Origin: Basilea psittacipulmonis DSM 24701
GTDB lineage: Bacteria; Pseudomonadota; Gammaproteobacteria; Burkholderiales; Burkholderiaceae_B
Length of the DNA: 64,000 bases
Direction of reading: 5' to 3'
NCBI RefSeq assembly: GCF_000743945.1
Contig: NZ_CP009238.1
Location: forward strand, 930,001 to 994,000
In this document: in pieces, positions 19,184 to 26,812 of the stretch
Layout of the letters: each line of letters opens with the position of its first letter
Numbering within the stretch: position 1 is the first letter of the stretch
The notes under the pieces: generated by a model
Told to the model about the DNA's origin: nothing
The model's input: only the letters and a program-made list of their open reading frames with translations
The model's database searches: none
Program-made: the position numbers and the translations under genes

Positions 19184-20476
19184 ATGATGATAAAACCTAA
19201 CCTATCTTCTAGCTTAGATACTTGGCTACATTATTTAGAAAATATTCATACGAAAACCATTGATATGGGCTTAGAACGAGTCAAAACCGTGGCCACTCGT
19301 ATGAATCTCTCTCTTAACAACAGCATCATTGTAGGCGGCACAAACGGCAAAGGTTCTGTTTGTCATATGTTAGAGTCGATTTATAAAGCAGCAGGGTATC
19401 GCACAGGGCTTTATACATCGCCTCATTTGGTTCATTACAACGAGCGTATTCATCTCGATGGAGCCCCTTGTTCAGAAGAAAAAATCGTTGAAGCATTGGC
19501 AACGATTGAGCAGTTTCGTGGTGACGTAAGTTTGACTTATTTTGAATATAGCACCTTGGCAGCCTTATATTTGTTCTCACAAGAGCAAGTGGATGTGGCG
19601 ATTTTAGAAGTCGGGCTAGGTGGACGATTAGATGCGGTGAATATTATCGATGCAGATTGTTCCATTATTACGAGCATTGCCCTTGATCACACGGATTATT
19701 TGGGCGATACCAGAGAAAAAATTGCTTGGGACAAAGCTCATATCTATCGTGCTGGAAAAACCGCTATTTGTGCCGATCCCGAACCTCCCTCAACGCTTAT
19801 TGAATATGCAGAACAGATTCAAGCTGATTTATGGTTGTTTGGTCGAGATTTTAACTACTCGGGCGATAAACAACAATGGGCTTTTGCAGCAAGAGGTACA
19901 CATAGAAGTGCCTTACCTTGGCCCTCTTTACGCGGTGCCAATCAGCTAATTAATGCTAGTGCGGCCTTGGCAGCCATTCAAGCCTTGTCTCATCGTTTGC
20001 CTGTACACAACCAAGCGATCAAAGAGGGTTTGTTGCAGTTAAATTTACCGGGTCGTTTTCAGATTTTACCTGGCCAGCCTACCATTATTTTAGATGTGGC
20101 TCACAATCCTCATGCCGTTGCTACATTGGGACATAATTTGGACCATATGAGTTATCATCCTTATACCCATGCTGTCATTGGTATGTTAAAAGACAAAGAT
20201 AGTCTAGAAAGTATCAAATGTATGGGCAAACGCATCGATCATTGGTATTGTGCCACCTTAGAGGGCGAAAGAGGGCGAGCAGGTGATGAACTGGCCGAAA
20301 CGATACGTGCTTTAAATCCCGCTGATAAAGATGGACTGCCTAGTGTTCAAAGTTTTAATACCCCTGAAGAAGCCTTTGAAAAAGCCCTACAGAATGCTCA
20401 TCAGGATGATAGAATAGTAGTATTTGGATCTTTTTTGACGGTTGCCGCTATTCTAAAAAAACTCGGCCGAATCTGA
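19184..20476 (+). CDS. folC: Bifunctional folylpolyglutamate synthase/dihydrofolate synthase
   Basis: FolC adds glutamate to dihydropteroate and to reduced folates, using ATP. The 430-residue protein has the P-loop GGTNGKGSVCHMLES near residue 50, the family motif LYTSPHLVHYNERIHLDG (SPHLV near 84), VGLGGRLDAVN and the DVAHNPHA block near 305. Length is typical (422 in E. coli). The start is one of two adjacent ATG codons. The order folC-dedD-cvpA-purF is the same as in E. coli. Confidence 0.96.
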   Translation: MMIKPNLSSSLDTWLHYLENIHTKTIDMGLERVKTVATRMNLSLNNSIIVGGTNGKGSVCHMLESIYKAAGYRTGLYTSPHLVHYNERIHLDGAPCSEEKIVEALATIEQFRGDVSLTYFEYSTLAALYLFSQEQVDVAILEVGLGGRLDAVNIIDADCSIITSIALDHTDYLGDTREKIAWDKAHIYRAGKTAICADPEPPSTLIEYAEQIQADLWLFGRDFNYSGDKQQWAFAARGTHRSALPWPSLRGANQLINASAALAAIQALSHRLPVHNQAIKEGLLQLNLPGRFQILPGQPTIILDVAHNPHAVATLGHNLDHMSYHPYTHAVIGMLKDKDSLESIKCMGKRIDHWYCATLEGERGRAGDELAETIRALNPADKDGLPSVQSFNTPEEAFEKALQNAHQDDRIVVFGSFLTVAAILKKLGRI

Positions 20477-20488
20477 TAAAGGAAGACT

Positions 20489-21250
20489 ATGACACAACCC
20501 GAAAGACAAACGGATGCTTCTTATTTACGTGCTAGAAATAGACTAATCGGTGCCATCATTTTGGTGGTATTGGCGATTATTATCGTGCCGGTTGTTCTAA
20601 AAGTTGATACCGAAAACAGAAGACAGTCACTCCAAGTAACCTATCCTAATGGGTTAACGACCAATAATGCTAAACCTGTGGCCGCAACGGTACCAGGTGA
20701 GGGGCGTGAATATGTTGAAACACCTGCCCAGACAGAGGTAACTGAAAATGCTAAGAAGGTTGAAGTGCCAGTTGCCCAAGTCACAGAAGCCCCCAAGCCT
20801 GAACGAAAACTGGTGCAGAATGAGCCAACGAAGACAGAGAAAAAGCCTGTAGCACCGATTCAGAAAGTAGAGAAAAAGACAACCCCTAAAAAAACGGTGA
20901 AACCTACGCCAGAAGCCAACCCTACGCGTGATCAGGATGGTGCTGAAGCATTGGCTATTTTAGAGGGTAGAAAGACTCCTGTCGCCACCCAAACCGCCAG
21001 TCGAACAGCGTATTATATCCAGCTGGCTGCGTTTAAAGAAGAGTCATATGCTAAACAGAGATTACGTCAGCTCCAAACGAATGGTATTTCAAATGGTTAT
21101 ATTGAGCCAGCCGTCATCAGAGGACAGAAACTATTTCGTTTAAGAATAGGGCCGTTTGTGCAGAAAAAAGAGGCTGATGCGGTGCTTAAAAAAGCAGCTG
21201 CACTAGGTTATAAAAACTCTAAACTACAGTCATTTGATACCAAAAGGTAA
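20489..21250 (+). CDS. dedD: DedD-like SPOR domain protein
   Basis: The 253-residue protein has a short cytoplasmic N-terminus, one membrane helix at about residues 18-38, a long low-complexity Pro/Lys/Glu/Thr periplasmic linker, and a C-terminal SPOR domain from about 174 (AYYIQLAAFKEESYAKQRLRQL). SPOR domains bind denuded glycan strands in septal peptidoglycan, and E. coli DedD assists cell constriction. Synteny with folC and cvpA supports the name. The start has AAGGAAG upstream. Confidence 0.88.
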   Translation: MTQPERQTDASYLRARNRLIGAIILVVLAIIIVPVVLKVDTENRRQSLQVTYPNGLTTNNAKPVAATVPGEGREYVETPAQTEVTENAKKVEVPVAQVTEAPKPERKLVQNEPTKTEKKPVAPIQKVEKKTTPKKTVKPTPEANPTRDQDGAEALAILEGRKTPVATQTASRTAYYIQLAAFKEESYAKQRLRQLQTNGISNGYIEPAVIRGQKLFRLRIGPFVQKKEADAVLKKAAALGYKNSKLQSFDTKR

Positions 21251-21253
21251 GTA

Positions 21254-21757
21254 ATGAACACATTTGATATTTTATTATTATCAATCATTGTTTTATCTGG
21301 TTTGGTAGGGCTTTTAAGAGGTCTGGTTAGAGAGATTTTTTCTTTAATTTCTTATGCAGTTGCTTTGATAGGAACCTTATGGCTTGGCCCTAAAGCATAT
21401 CCTTTGGTTTACAGTTATATTGAGCATGAGTTAATTGCCTTGGTCATGTCGTATGTCCTAGTGTTTATTGCTATTTTGCTGTTGATGGGCGTGATTAACT
21501 ATTTATTTGCTAAATTAATCACAGGAACAGGGCTTACGCCAGCCGACAAAGGCTTGGGAATGATTTTTGGGCTGGTAAGAGGGTTCATTATTGTTGCGAT
21601 TATCGTGGTGTTTAGTGATTACTTGGGCTTTTCTAAAGAAGATTGGTGGCAAAATGCTCGGATGCCAACGCCCATTCAACAGTTAGTGAAAAAAGTAAGC
21701 AGTGAATGGTCGCTTGAATATCAGAATTTCGAGTCTATAAGTAGTGGGAGTGAGTAA
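21254..21757 (+). CDS. cvpA: CvpA family membrane protein
   Basis: CvpA is a 167-residue inner-membrane protein with about four hydrophobic helices. It starts NTFDILLLSIIVLSGLVGLLRG, of which DILLL and GLLRGLVREIFSL are family hallmarks. E. coli CvpA is needed for colicin V production and for envelope resistance to bile salts; its biochemical role is not settled. It begins three bases after dedD and is followed five bases later by purF, so translation is likely coupled. Confidence 0.92.
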   Translation: MNTFDILLLSIIVLSGLVGLLRGLVREIFSLISYAVALIGTLWLGPKAYPLVYSYIEHELIALVMSYVLVFIAILLLMGVINYLFAKLITGTGLTPADKGLGMIFGLVRGFIIVAIIVVFSDYLGFSKEDWWQNARMPTPIQQLVKKVSSEWSLEYQNFESISSGSE

Positions 21758-21762
21758 TTATT

Positions 21763-23220
21763 ATGTGTGGCGTGGTGGGTGTCGTTGGTAACAATAGTGT
21801 TAACCAATTAGTCTATGATAGTCTTTTGTTGTTACAGCATCGCGGACAAGATGCGGCGGGGATTGCAACCGTTAATGGCAGTATCTTTGGCTTATTTAAA
21901 GCAAATGGAATGGTCCGTGATGTTTTTCGCACACGAAATATGAGAAGTTTGTTGGGCAATAGCGGTGTTGGGCATGTACGTTATCCGACCGCTGGTTCAT
22001 GTAGCAGTGAGGAAGAAGCTCAACCTTTTTACGTGAACGCACCTTTTGGTCTCATGTTTGCCACTAATGGTAATCTGACGAATGCTCAACAACTTCGCAA
22101 ACATCTTTTCCGTGTGGATAGACGACATATTAATACGAACTCTGATTCTGAAGTCTTGCTGAATGTATTGGCACATGAGATTCAAAATCACGTCACAGGA
22201 CTTAATCCTACGCCAGATGAGTTATTTGCAGCGGTGGCACAGGTTCACAAACGCGTGAAAGGGGCGTATGCAGTGGTTGTCCAAATCGCCGATTATGGTA
22301 TGTTGGCTTTTCGCGATCCGAATGCGATTCGTCCCTTATGTATGGGTAAGAATGAGACAGAGCAAGGCACAGAATATATGTTTGCCTCTGAATCAGTGGC
22401 TTTATCTGGTGTGGGCTTTGAACTAGTTAGAGACATTGAACCTGGTGAAGCGGTATTTATCAATAACGAACGCCAAATTTTTAGTCAACAATGTGCCGAA
22501 CATTCTCAGTTAAGACCTTGTTTATTTGAATATGTTTATTTTGCACGTCCAGACTCTACGATAGATGGTATTAATGTGTATAACGCTCGTTTAGCCATGG
22601 GTGAGGTATTGGCCGATAAAGTAGCAAAAGAACTGCGTTTGGGCGATATTGATGTGGTGATGCCGATTCCAGACACTTCACGTCCCTCAGCAATGCAGCT
22701 GGCCTCACGTTTAAATTTAGATTATCGTGAAGGCTTTATTAAAAACCGTTATATCGGTCGCACCTTTATTATGCCTGGCCAAGCGGTGAGAAAAAAATCA
22801 GTTCGTCAAAAATTGAACGCTATGAGTGCTGAATTTAAAGGCAAAAGCGTTCTATTAGTGGATGATTCTATTGTTCGTGGCACCACCAGTCGTGAAATTG
22901 CAGAGATGGCTAGAGATGCGGGAGCTCGTAAGGTGTATTTTGCTAGTGCGGCACCTGCTGTGCGATTCCCTAATGTTTATGGAATTGATATGCCCACTCA
23001 GAAAGAATTGATCGCCTTTAATCGTAGTACCGAAGAAGTGGCTAAGGCGATTACAGCAAATGGATTGGTGTATCAAGATTTAGATAGCTTAAAAGACTGC
23101 TTACGTGCTATCAATCCTCATATTAAAGATTTTGAATCGTCTTGCTTTGATGGTTATTACGTCACAGGCGATGTGGATGAGGCGTATTTAAAACGTTTGG
23201 GCGAAAGTCGAGAAAGTTAA
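21763..23220 (+). CDS. purF: Amidophosphoribosyltransferase
   Basis: PurF makes phosphoribosylamine from PRPP and glutamine, the first committed step of purine synthesis. The mature N-terminal nucleophile is Cys2 of MCGVVGVVG, followed by LQHRGQDAAGIAT and the GHVRYPTAGS block of class II glutaminase domains. The PRPP-binding motif VLLVDDSIVRGTTS is near residue 362. At 485 residues it is slightly shorter than the E. coli enzyme (505). It is the last gene of folC-dedD-cvpA-purF and ends before a bidirectional terminator. Confidence 0.97.
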   Translation: MCGVVGVVGNNSVNQLVYDSLLLLQHRGQDAAGIATVNGSIFGLFKANGMVRDVFRTRNMRSLLGNSGVGHVRYPTAGSCSSEEEAQPFYVNAPFGLMFATNGNLTNAQQLRKHLFRVDRRHINTNSDSEVLLNVLAHEIQNHVTGLNPTPDELFAAVAQVHKRVKGAYAVVVQIADYGMLAFRDPNAIRPLCMGKNETEQGTEYMFASESVALSGVGFELVRDIEPGEAVFINNERQIFSQQCAEHSQLRPCLFEYVYFARPDSTIDGINVYNARLAMGEVLADKVAKELRLGDIDVVMPIPDTSRPSAMQLASRLNLDYREGFIKNRYIGRTFIMPGQAVRKKSVRQKLNAMSAEFKGKSVLLVDDSIVRGTTSREIAEMARDAGARKVYFASAAPAVRFPNVYGIDMPTQKELIAFNRSTEEVAKAITANGLVYQDLDSLKDCLRAINPHIKDFESSCFDGYYVTGDVDEAYLKRLGESRES

Positions 23221-23273
23221 GGCCAAGCCATTCATCAAAAAGCGGGGCCTCGTGTCACGCCAATCAATCATTA

Positions 23274-23306
23274 AAAGCCATTCATCAAAAAGAGGTGAAT
23301 GGCTTT
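23274..23306. terminator. Bidirectional terminator between purF and gshAB
   Basis: AAAGCCATTCA (23274-23284) pairs with TGAATGGCTTT (23296-23306) over 11 base pairs. The two genes converge here, so it can serve both, although T-runs on both sides are short. The left arm belongs to an 18-base direct repeat (AAGCCATTCATCAAAAAG) that also occurs 50 bases upstream at 23225. Confidence 0.75.
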
Positions 23307-23318
23307 AATGAATAAGAA

Positions 23319-25592
23319 TCAAATAATTTTCAGCTCAGGAAAGAGCATTTGCAAAACATTTAAGCTGATTCTTCTGGATTTTCCTTGGTAGGGGAAGATG
23401 TGCATCATCATCATGGGATTGAAATTCGTTTCAATGACTCCCCAATTGTTTTCAGACGCTGGCTGGGTATAATCGGTAATCATCATATCGACACCACATA
23501 CCGCCGCACCCATTGCCTGCGTGATACCAACAGCTAGTTTTTTGTAAGATTCATCCATCTGATCCGTCATATCAATCGAGTCACCACCCGTACTGATATT
23601 GGAGTTGGCACGAAGCAAGACATGTTCACCTTTTTTAGGAATGCTGTCTAGCGTTAATCCCTGTTCTTTTAATTGCAGTATTTCTATATCACCTTTTTGT
23701 ATTTTTTTCAAAGGCGTACGACTACCATCCCCGCGTAAAGGATGACGATTTTTCTCATCAATGAGTTCAGAAACGGTATGTTCTCCATCACCGATAACGT
23801 GGGCGGGAACCCTTAATAAGATCGCTAAGGTTTCATTTCCCAAAACAAAAAAACGATACTCTGTGCCTGGAATAAACGCCTCAATCATGATTTCTTTGTC
23901 TTCTTTAAAGGCTATTTTGACAGCTTGTACAAAGTCTTCAAAATTTTGAGGGCCTTGACGGAAGATGGTAATGCCTAAACCAAAATTGGTGCTTTTGGGC
24001 TTAATCACAATGGCTTTATGTTCATATAAAGCAAAGTCGGCGATCGCTTGTTCCAACGTGAGGTATTGCGTGCTTTTAGGTACTCGAAAACCCGCTTTTT
24101 CTAACACTTTCTTCGTGACCACTTTGTTTTCCATGATTAAGGGAGCAATGTATTGGTCACGAGAAGTCATATTGCCATTTTTGACATATTCGATATGAGA
24201 GCGGTGCTTGAGACATAGAAACTGATCTTGCTCATCTAAAATTTCAGTAGCAATACCTTTTTGTATCGCATCAAAAATAAGTGCTTGAGTGGATAATTCC
24301 ATATGTTGAAAAGCAGATAAGCAGTAGGGAGTTTCTAATGCTTGAGCTTTGTTTTTTATCGCTATCTCGCTTGCTAATTGTTTCGCACTGCCAGTCGATT
24401 TAATGGCGGTGACGAGTTGTGCTGATAGGGTTTGTTCGGGATGGTGGAATAAATCAAGTTTTTGCTGTGCAATATCTAGATAAGACGGATCCGCATGTAA
24501 GGTTTGAAGCATCGCCATCATTTGTTTAATTAACTGAATTCCCTCATCTTGATGAACAGTGGGCTCAAAAGGATTCTCCAAAGCGACTTGATTTAAATAA
24601 TCTTGTCCTTTTTTGACCCCCTCATTATCTGCTGTCTCGTCCATCCAAGCCATCAGTAAGATAAACGCATGTATAAACTGTGCGTCGGCCTGCGTGATCC
24701 CGTAAGGAGCAAATGGATTAAGATCAAATAAACGAAACTCTAAGTACTGGATGCCTCGGCTCAGTAATTCTCTGGCTTGTGAGCCCCCTCTAAAACGAAC
24801 ATTCGAGTAGAATTCTTTTTCAGCGATCAAACGTCCTGCTTGAACATGTTCTTCTAACGTTCGAACGTAGTCTTCAATACTATTAAAAGATACTTGAATA
24901 TCAGGATGGTTGACATAGCCATATTGGCTAGAACGTAAACTACGCACAAAAGGAATGGCAGGGGCTTTATTAAAAGACGAGAAATAAGCAGGATCAACGG
25001 TTGGGGATGCACTTAATAAATAAACCAATACCCATTGATAACGAAAGAAGTTCTTGGCGATTTTTAAATAAAATGCATTGTTGAAATCGAGGTAATGGCT
25101 GTATTTTTCTTGTTTTTGGAAGATTTGCTCCGTGACAAACGGATCGATTTGAAAATTATAATGAATGCCACTGACCATTTGTTTGGCTTTTCCGTAAACA
25201 TTCACTAAATAATCACGATAGGCAACATCTTTTGGGTCATCAAACTGAGCAACCTTAATGCTTTCAAGATTACTGAGATCCGTTGGCATGCTAAGCGGGG
25301 TGATGTATTCATTTTCAGGTAAAGAACGCCAGACGACCTCATGAATCGTACCTAACCAACGCAGGCATTCTTGAATACTTTTGGCGGTAGGCGTGATGAG
25401 TTCTAATTGACTTTCAGCAAAATCAGTTTGGATGTAAGGATGGTAGGAACGGTTGCCGAAAATATGAGGATGAGGGGAGGTCATGATATTTCCGTGTGCA
25501 TCAATGCGATGTCCCTCTTTTTCTATGCCAAATGTTCCTTGAAAAAACCATTGTTCTAAATGATTTTCCTTGATGATTTGCTGAATATTCAT
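23319..25592 (-). CDS. gshAB: Bifunctional glutamate-cysteine ligase/glutathione synthetase (GshAB, GshF)
   Basis: One 757-residue chain carries both steps of glutathione synthesis. The N-terminal half is a gamma-glutamylcysteine ligase (FGIEKEGHRID near residue 22, FAESQLELITPT near 58, and FRLFDLNPFAPYGI). The C-terminal part, from about 480, is an ATP-grasp ligase with IVIKPKSTNFGLGI and a closing GVIETNFNPMM block. This fused form is known from Streptococcus, Listeria and Pasteurellaceae; beta- and gammaproteobacteria mostly have separate gshA and gshB. Length matches the fused family (about 750). dsbB lies six bases upstream, so it is the last gene of the map-side minus-strand run. Confidence 0.94.
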   Translation of the reverse strand: MNIQQIIKENHLEQWFFQGTFGIEKEGHRIDAHGNIMTSPHPHIFGNRSYHPYIQTDFAESQLELITPTAKSIQECLRWLGTIHEVVWRSLPENEYITPLSMPTDLSNLESIKVAQFDDPKDVAYRDYLVNVYGKAKQMVSGIHYNFQIDPFVTEQIFQKQEKYSHYLDFNNAFYLKIAKNFFRYQWVLVYLLSASPTVDPAYFSSFNKAPAIPFVRSLRSSQYGYVNHPDIQVSFNSIEDYVRTLEEHVQAGRLIAEKEFYSNVRFRGGSQARELLSRGIQYLEFRLFDLNPFAPYGITQADAQFIHAFILLMAWMDETADNEGVKKGQDYLNQVALENPFEPTVHQDEGIQLIKQMMAMLQTLHADPSYLDIAQQKLDLFHHPEQTLSAQLVTAIKSTGSAKQLASEIAIKNKAQALETPYCLSAFQHMELSTQALIFDAIQKGIATEILDEQDQFLCLKHRSHIEYVKNGNMTSRDQYIAPLIMENKVVTKKVLEKAGFRVPKSTQYLTLEQAIADFALYEHKAIVIKPKSTNFGLGITIFRQGPQNFEDFVQAVKIAFKEDKEIMIEAFIPGTEYRFFVLGNETLAILLRVPAHVIGDGEHTVSELIDEKNRHPLRGDGSRTPLKKIQKGDIEILQLKEQGLTLDSIPKKGEHVLLRANSNISTGGDSIDMTDQMDESYKKLAVGITQAMGAAVCGVDMMITDYTQPASENNWGVIETNFNPMMMMHIFPYQGKSRRISLNVLQMLFPELKII

Positions 25593-25598
25593 CGTTTG

Positions 25599-26096
25599 TC
25601 AATCCTCCTGTACGTTTTTTTTCTGGTCACGAATAAATAAAGCGATTAAAGAAATAAAAGCTAATAAAGAAAATAAAAATAATGACCATAATGCGTAATC
25701 AATGCCCCAAATGCTTACTTTTGCATCCATGCAACTGGCGTAAATACCAAATAACCAAGGCACGGCCGTATCTAATCCGCTGATTTGGTGCATAAATCTA
25801 TCTGCAAACGTCATATCGCAACTAAATAAGTTTTGTGCAACGGAATACTGGAACCATGCTGCAGAAATCCCCGCTACACTGATGCCTAGACTCAGCAGTG
25901 CCCAAAATCGACGTATCACGCGGATAGGCGTAAAAAAGCTCACTAAGCAAACGGCCGCAAGACACAGATAGATGAAACGTTGGAATGAGCACCATGCACA
26001 AGGCCTCATATCAAAAAAGTGTTGAGAGATTAAGGCAAAAACGACGGCCAACAAAGACAAAAGACAGTTAAGATTCAGTAAACGTTGAGTATTCAT
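25599..26096 (-). CDS. dsbB: Disulfide bond formation protein B
   Basis: DsbB is an inner-membrane quinone reductase that reoxidises periplasmic DsbA. The 165 residues form four hydrophobic helices. The first periplasmic redox pair is C33-C36 in RPCAWCSF and the second is C93 and C122 in LFSCDM and YASCMD, so all four essential cysteines are present. Arg31 and the RF after the first pair, near the quinone site, are also conserved. Its ATG overlaps the marC stop by four bases. Confidence 0.93.
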   Translation of the reverse strand: MNTQRLLNLNCLLSLLAVVFALISQHFFDMRPCAWCSFQRFIYLCLAAVCLVSFFTPIRVIRRFWALLSLGISVAGISAAWFQYSVAQNLFSCDMTFADRFMHQISGLDTAVPWLFGIYASCMDAKVSIWGIDYALWSLFLFSLLAFISLIALFIRDQKKNVQED

Positions 26097-26812
26097 TTTT
26101 TAAAATTAAAAATAGTAGGGGTTTGAGTTTCATAGTATAACTGCACGTACAAATCATGTAATCCTAGCCATACGATTTGTATGCCAATACATAATAATAT
26201 AAATGCAGAGAGTTTCATAAAAATAAGCGTGCCTGTTTCACCTAAGAAGTGCAAAATCTTGGTAGCAAATCTTAGACAAAAATACACCATCACCGCTAAT
26301 GCGAAAATGCCCAGTAAGTTTCCTAAACTACTTAATAAGAAACTGCCGGTATCGCTTTGACCATGAATGACCGAACCAATGGTAATGGCGGCAGAAATAC
26401 TTCCAGGTCCGCAAAGAATAGGGAATGTAAAGGGGAAAAAAGTGCTTTGTTCCGCTTTTTTGACATTGTGAGATTCCGCATAGGCCTCAGTTGTGTCGGC
26501 ATCGACATCTTTAGCGTTTAATAAGCTCCATGCACTGCTCATCACTAACAAGCCCCCACCTAAACGTACGATCGGGATGGAGATGCCAAAAAAGCCCAAG
26601 ATAATACTGCCAATCCACGTCGAGATCGTAAGGATAATAAAGGTGTTTATCGCAATGCGTTTGGCCAATATTTGTCTTACGGACTGTGAAGCCCCTTTTG
26701 TAAAGGATAGAAAGATAGGGGCCGCACCAGGTGGGTTGATGATCGGCAATATCGTACCAATAATCAGTAAAAAGCTTTGGGTCAGAATAATAAAAGATTC
26801 GTAAACAGTCAT
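26093..26812 (-). CDS. MarC family integral membrane protein
   Basis: The 239-residue protein has six hydrophobic segments and the MarC/UPF0056 motifs PIINPPGAAPIFLS near residue 24, a FGISIPIVRLGGGLLV block and FPILCGPGSISAAI. The family is unassigned; an older link to multiple antibiotic resistance was withdrawn. An unusual feature is the acidic cytoplasmic loop (AKDVDADTTEAY). It overlaps glnD and dsbB by four bases on either side. Confidence 0.88.
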   Translation of the reverse strand: MTVYESFIILTQSFLLIIGTILPIINPPGAAPIFLSFTKGASQSVRQILAKRIAINTFIILTISTWIGSIILGFFGISIPIVRLGGGLLVMSSAWSLLNAKDVDADTTEAYAESHNVKKAEQSTFFPFTFPILCGPGSISAAITIGSVIHGQSDTGSFLLSSLGNLLGIFALAVMVYFCLRFATKILHFLGETGTLIFMKLSAFILLCIGIQIVWLGLHDLYVQLYYETQTPTIFNFKK

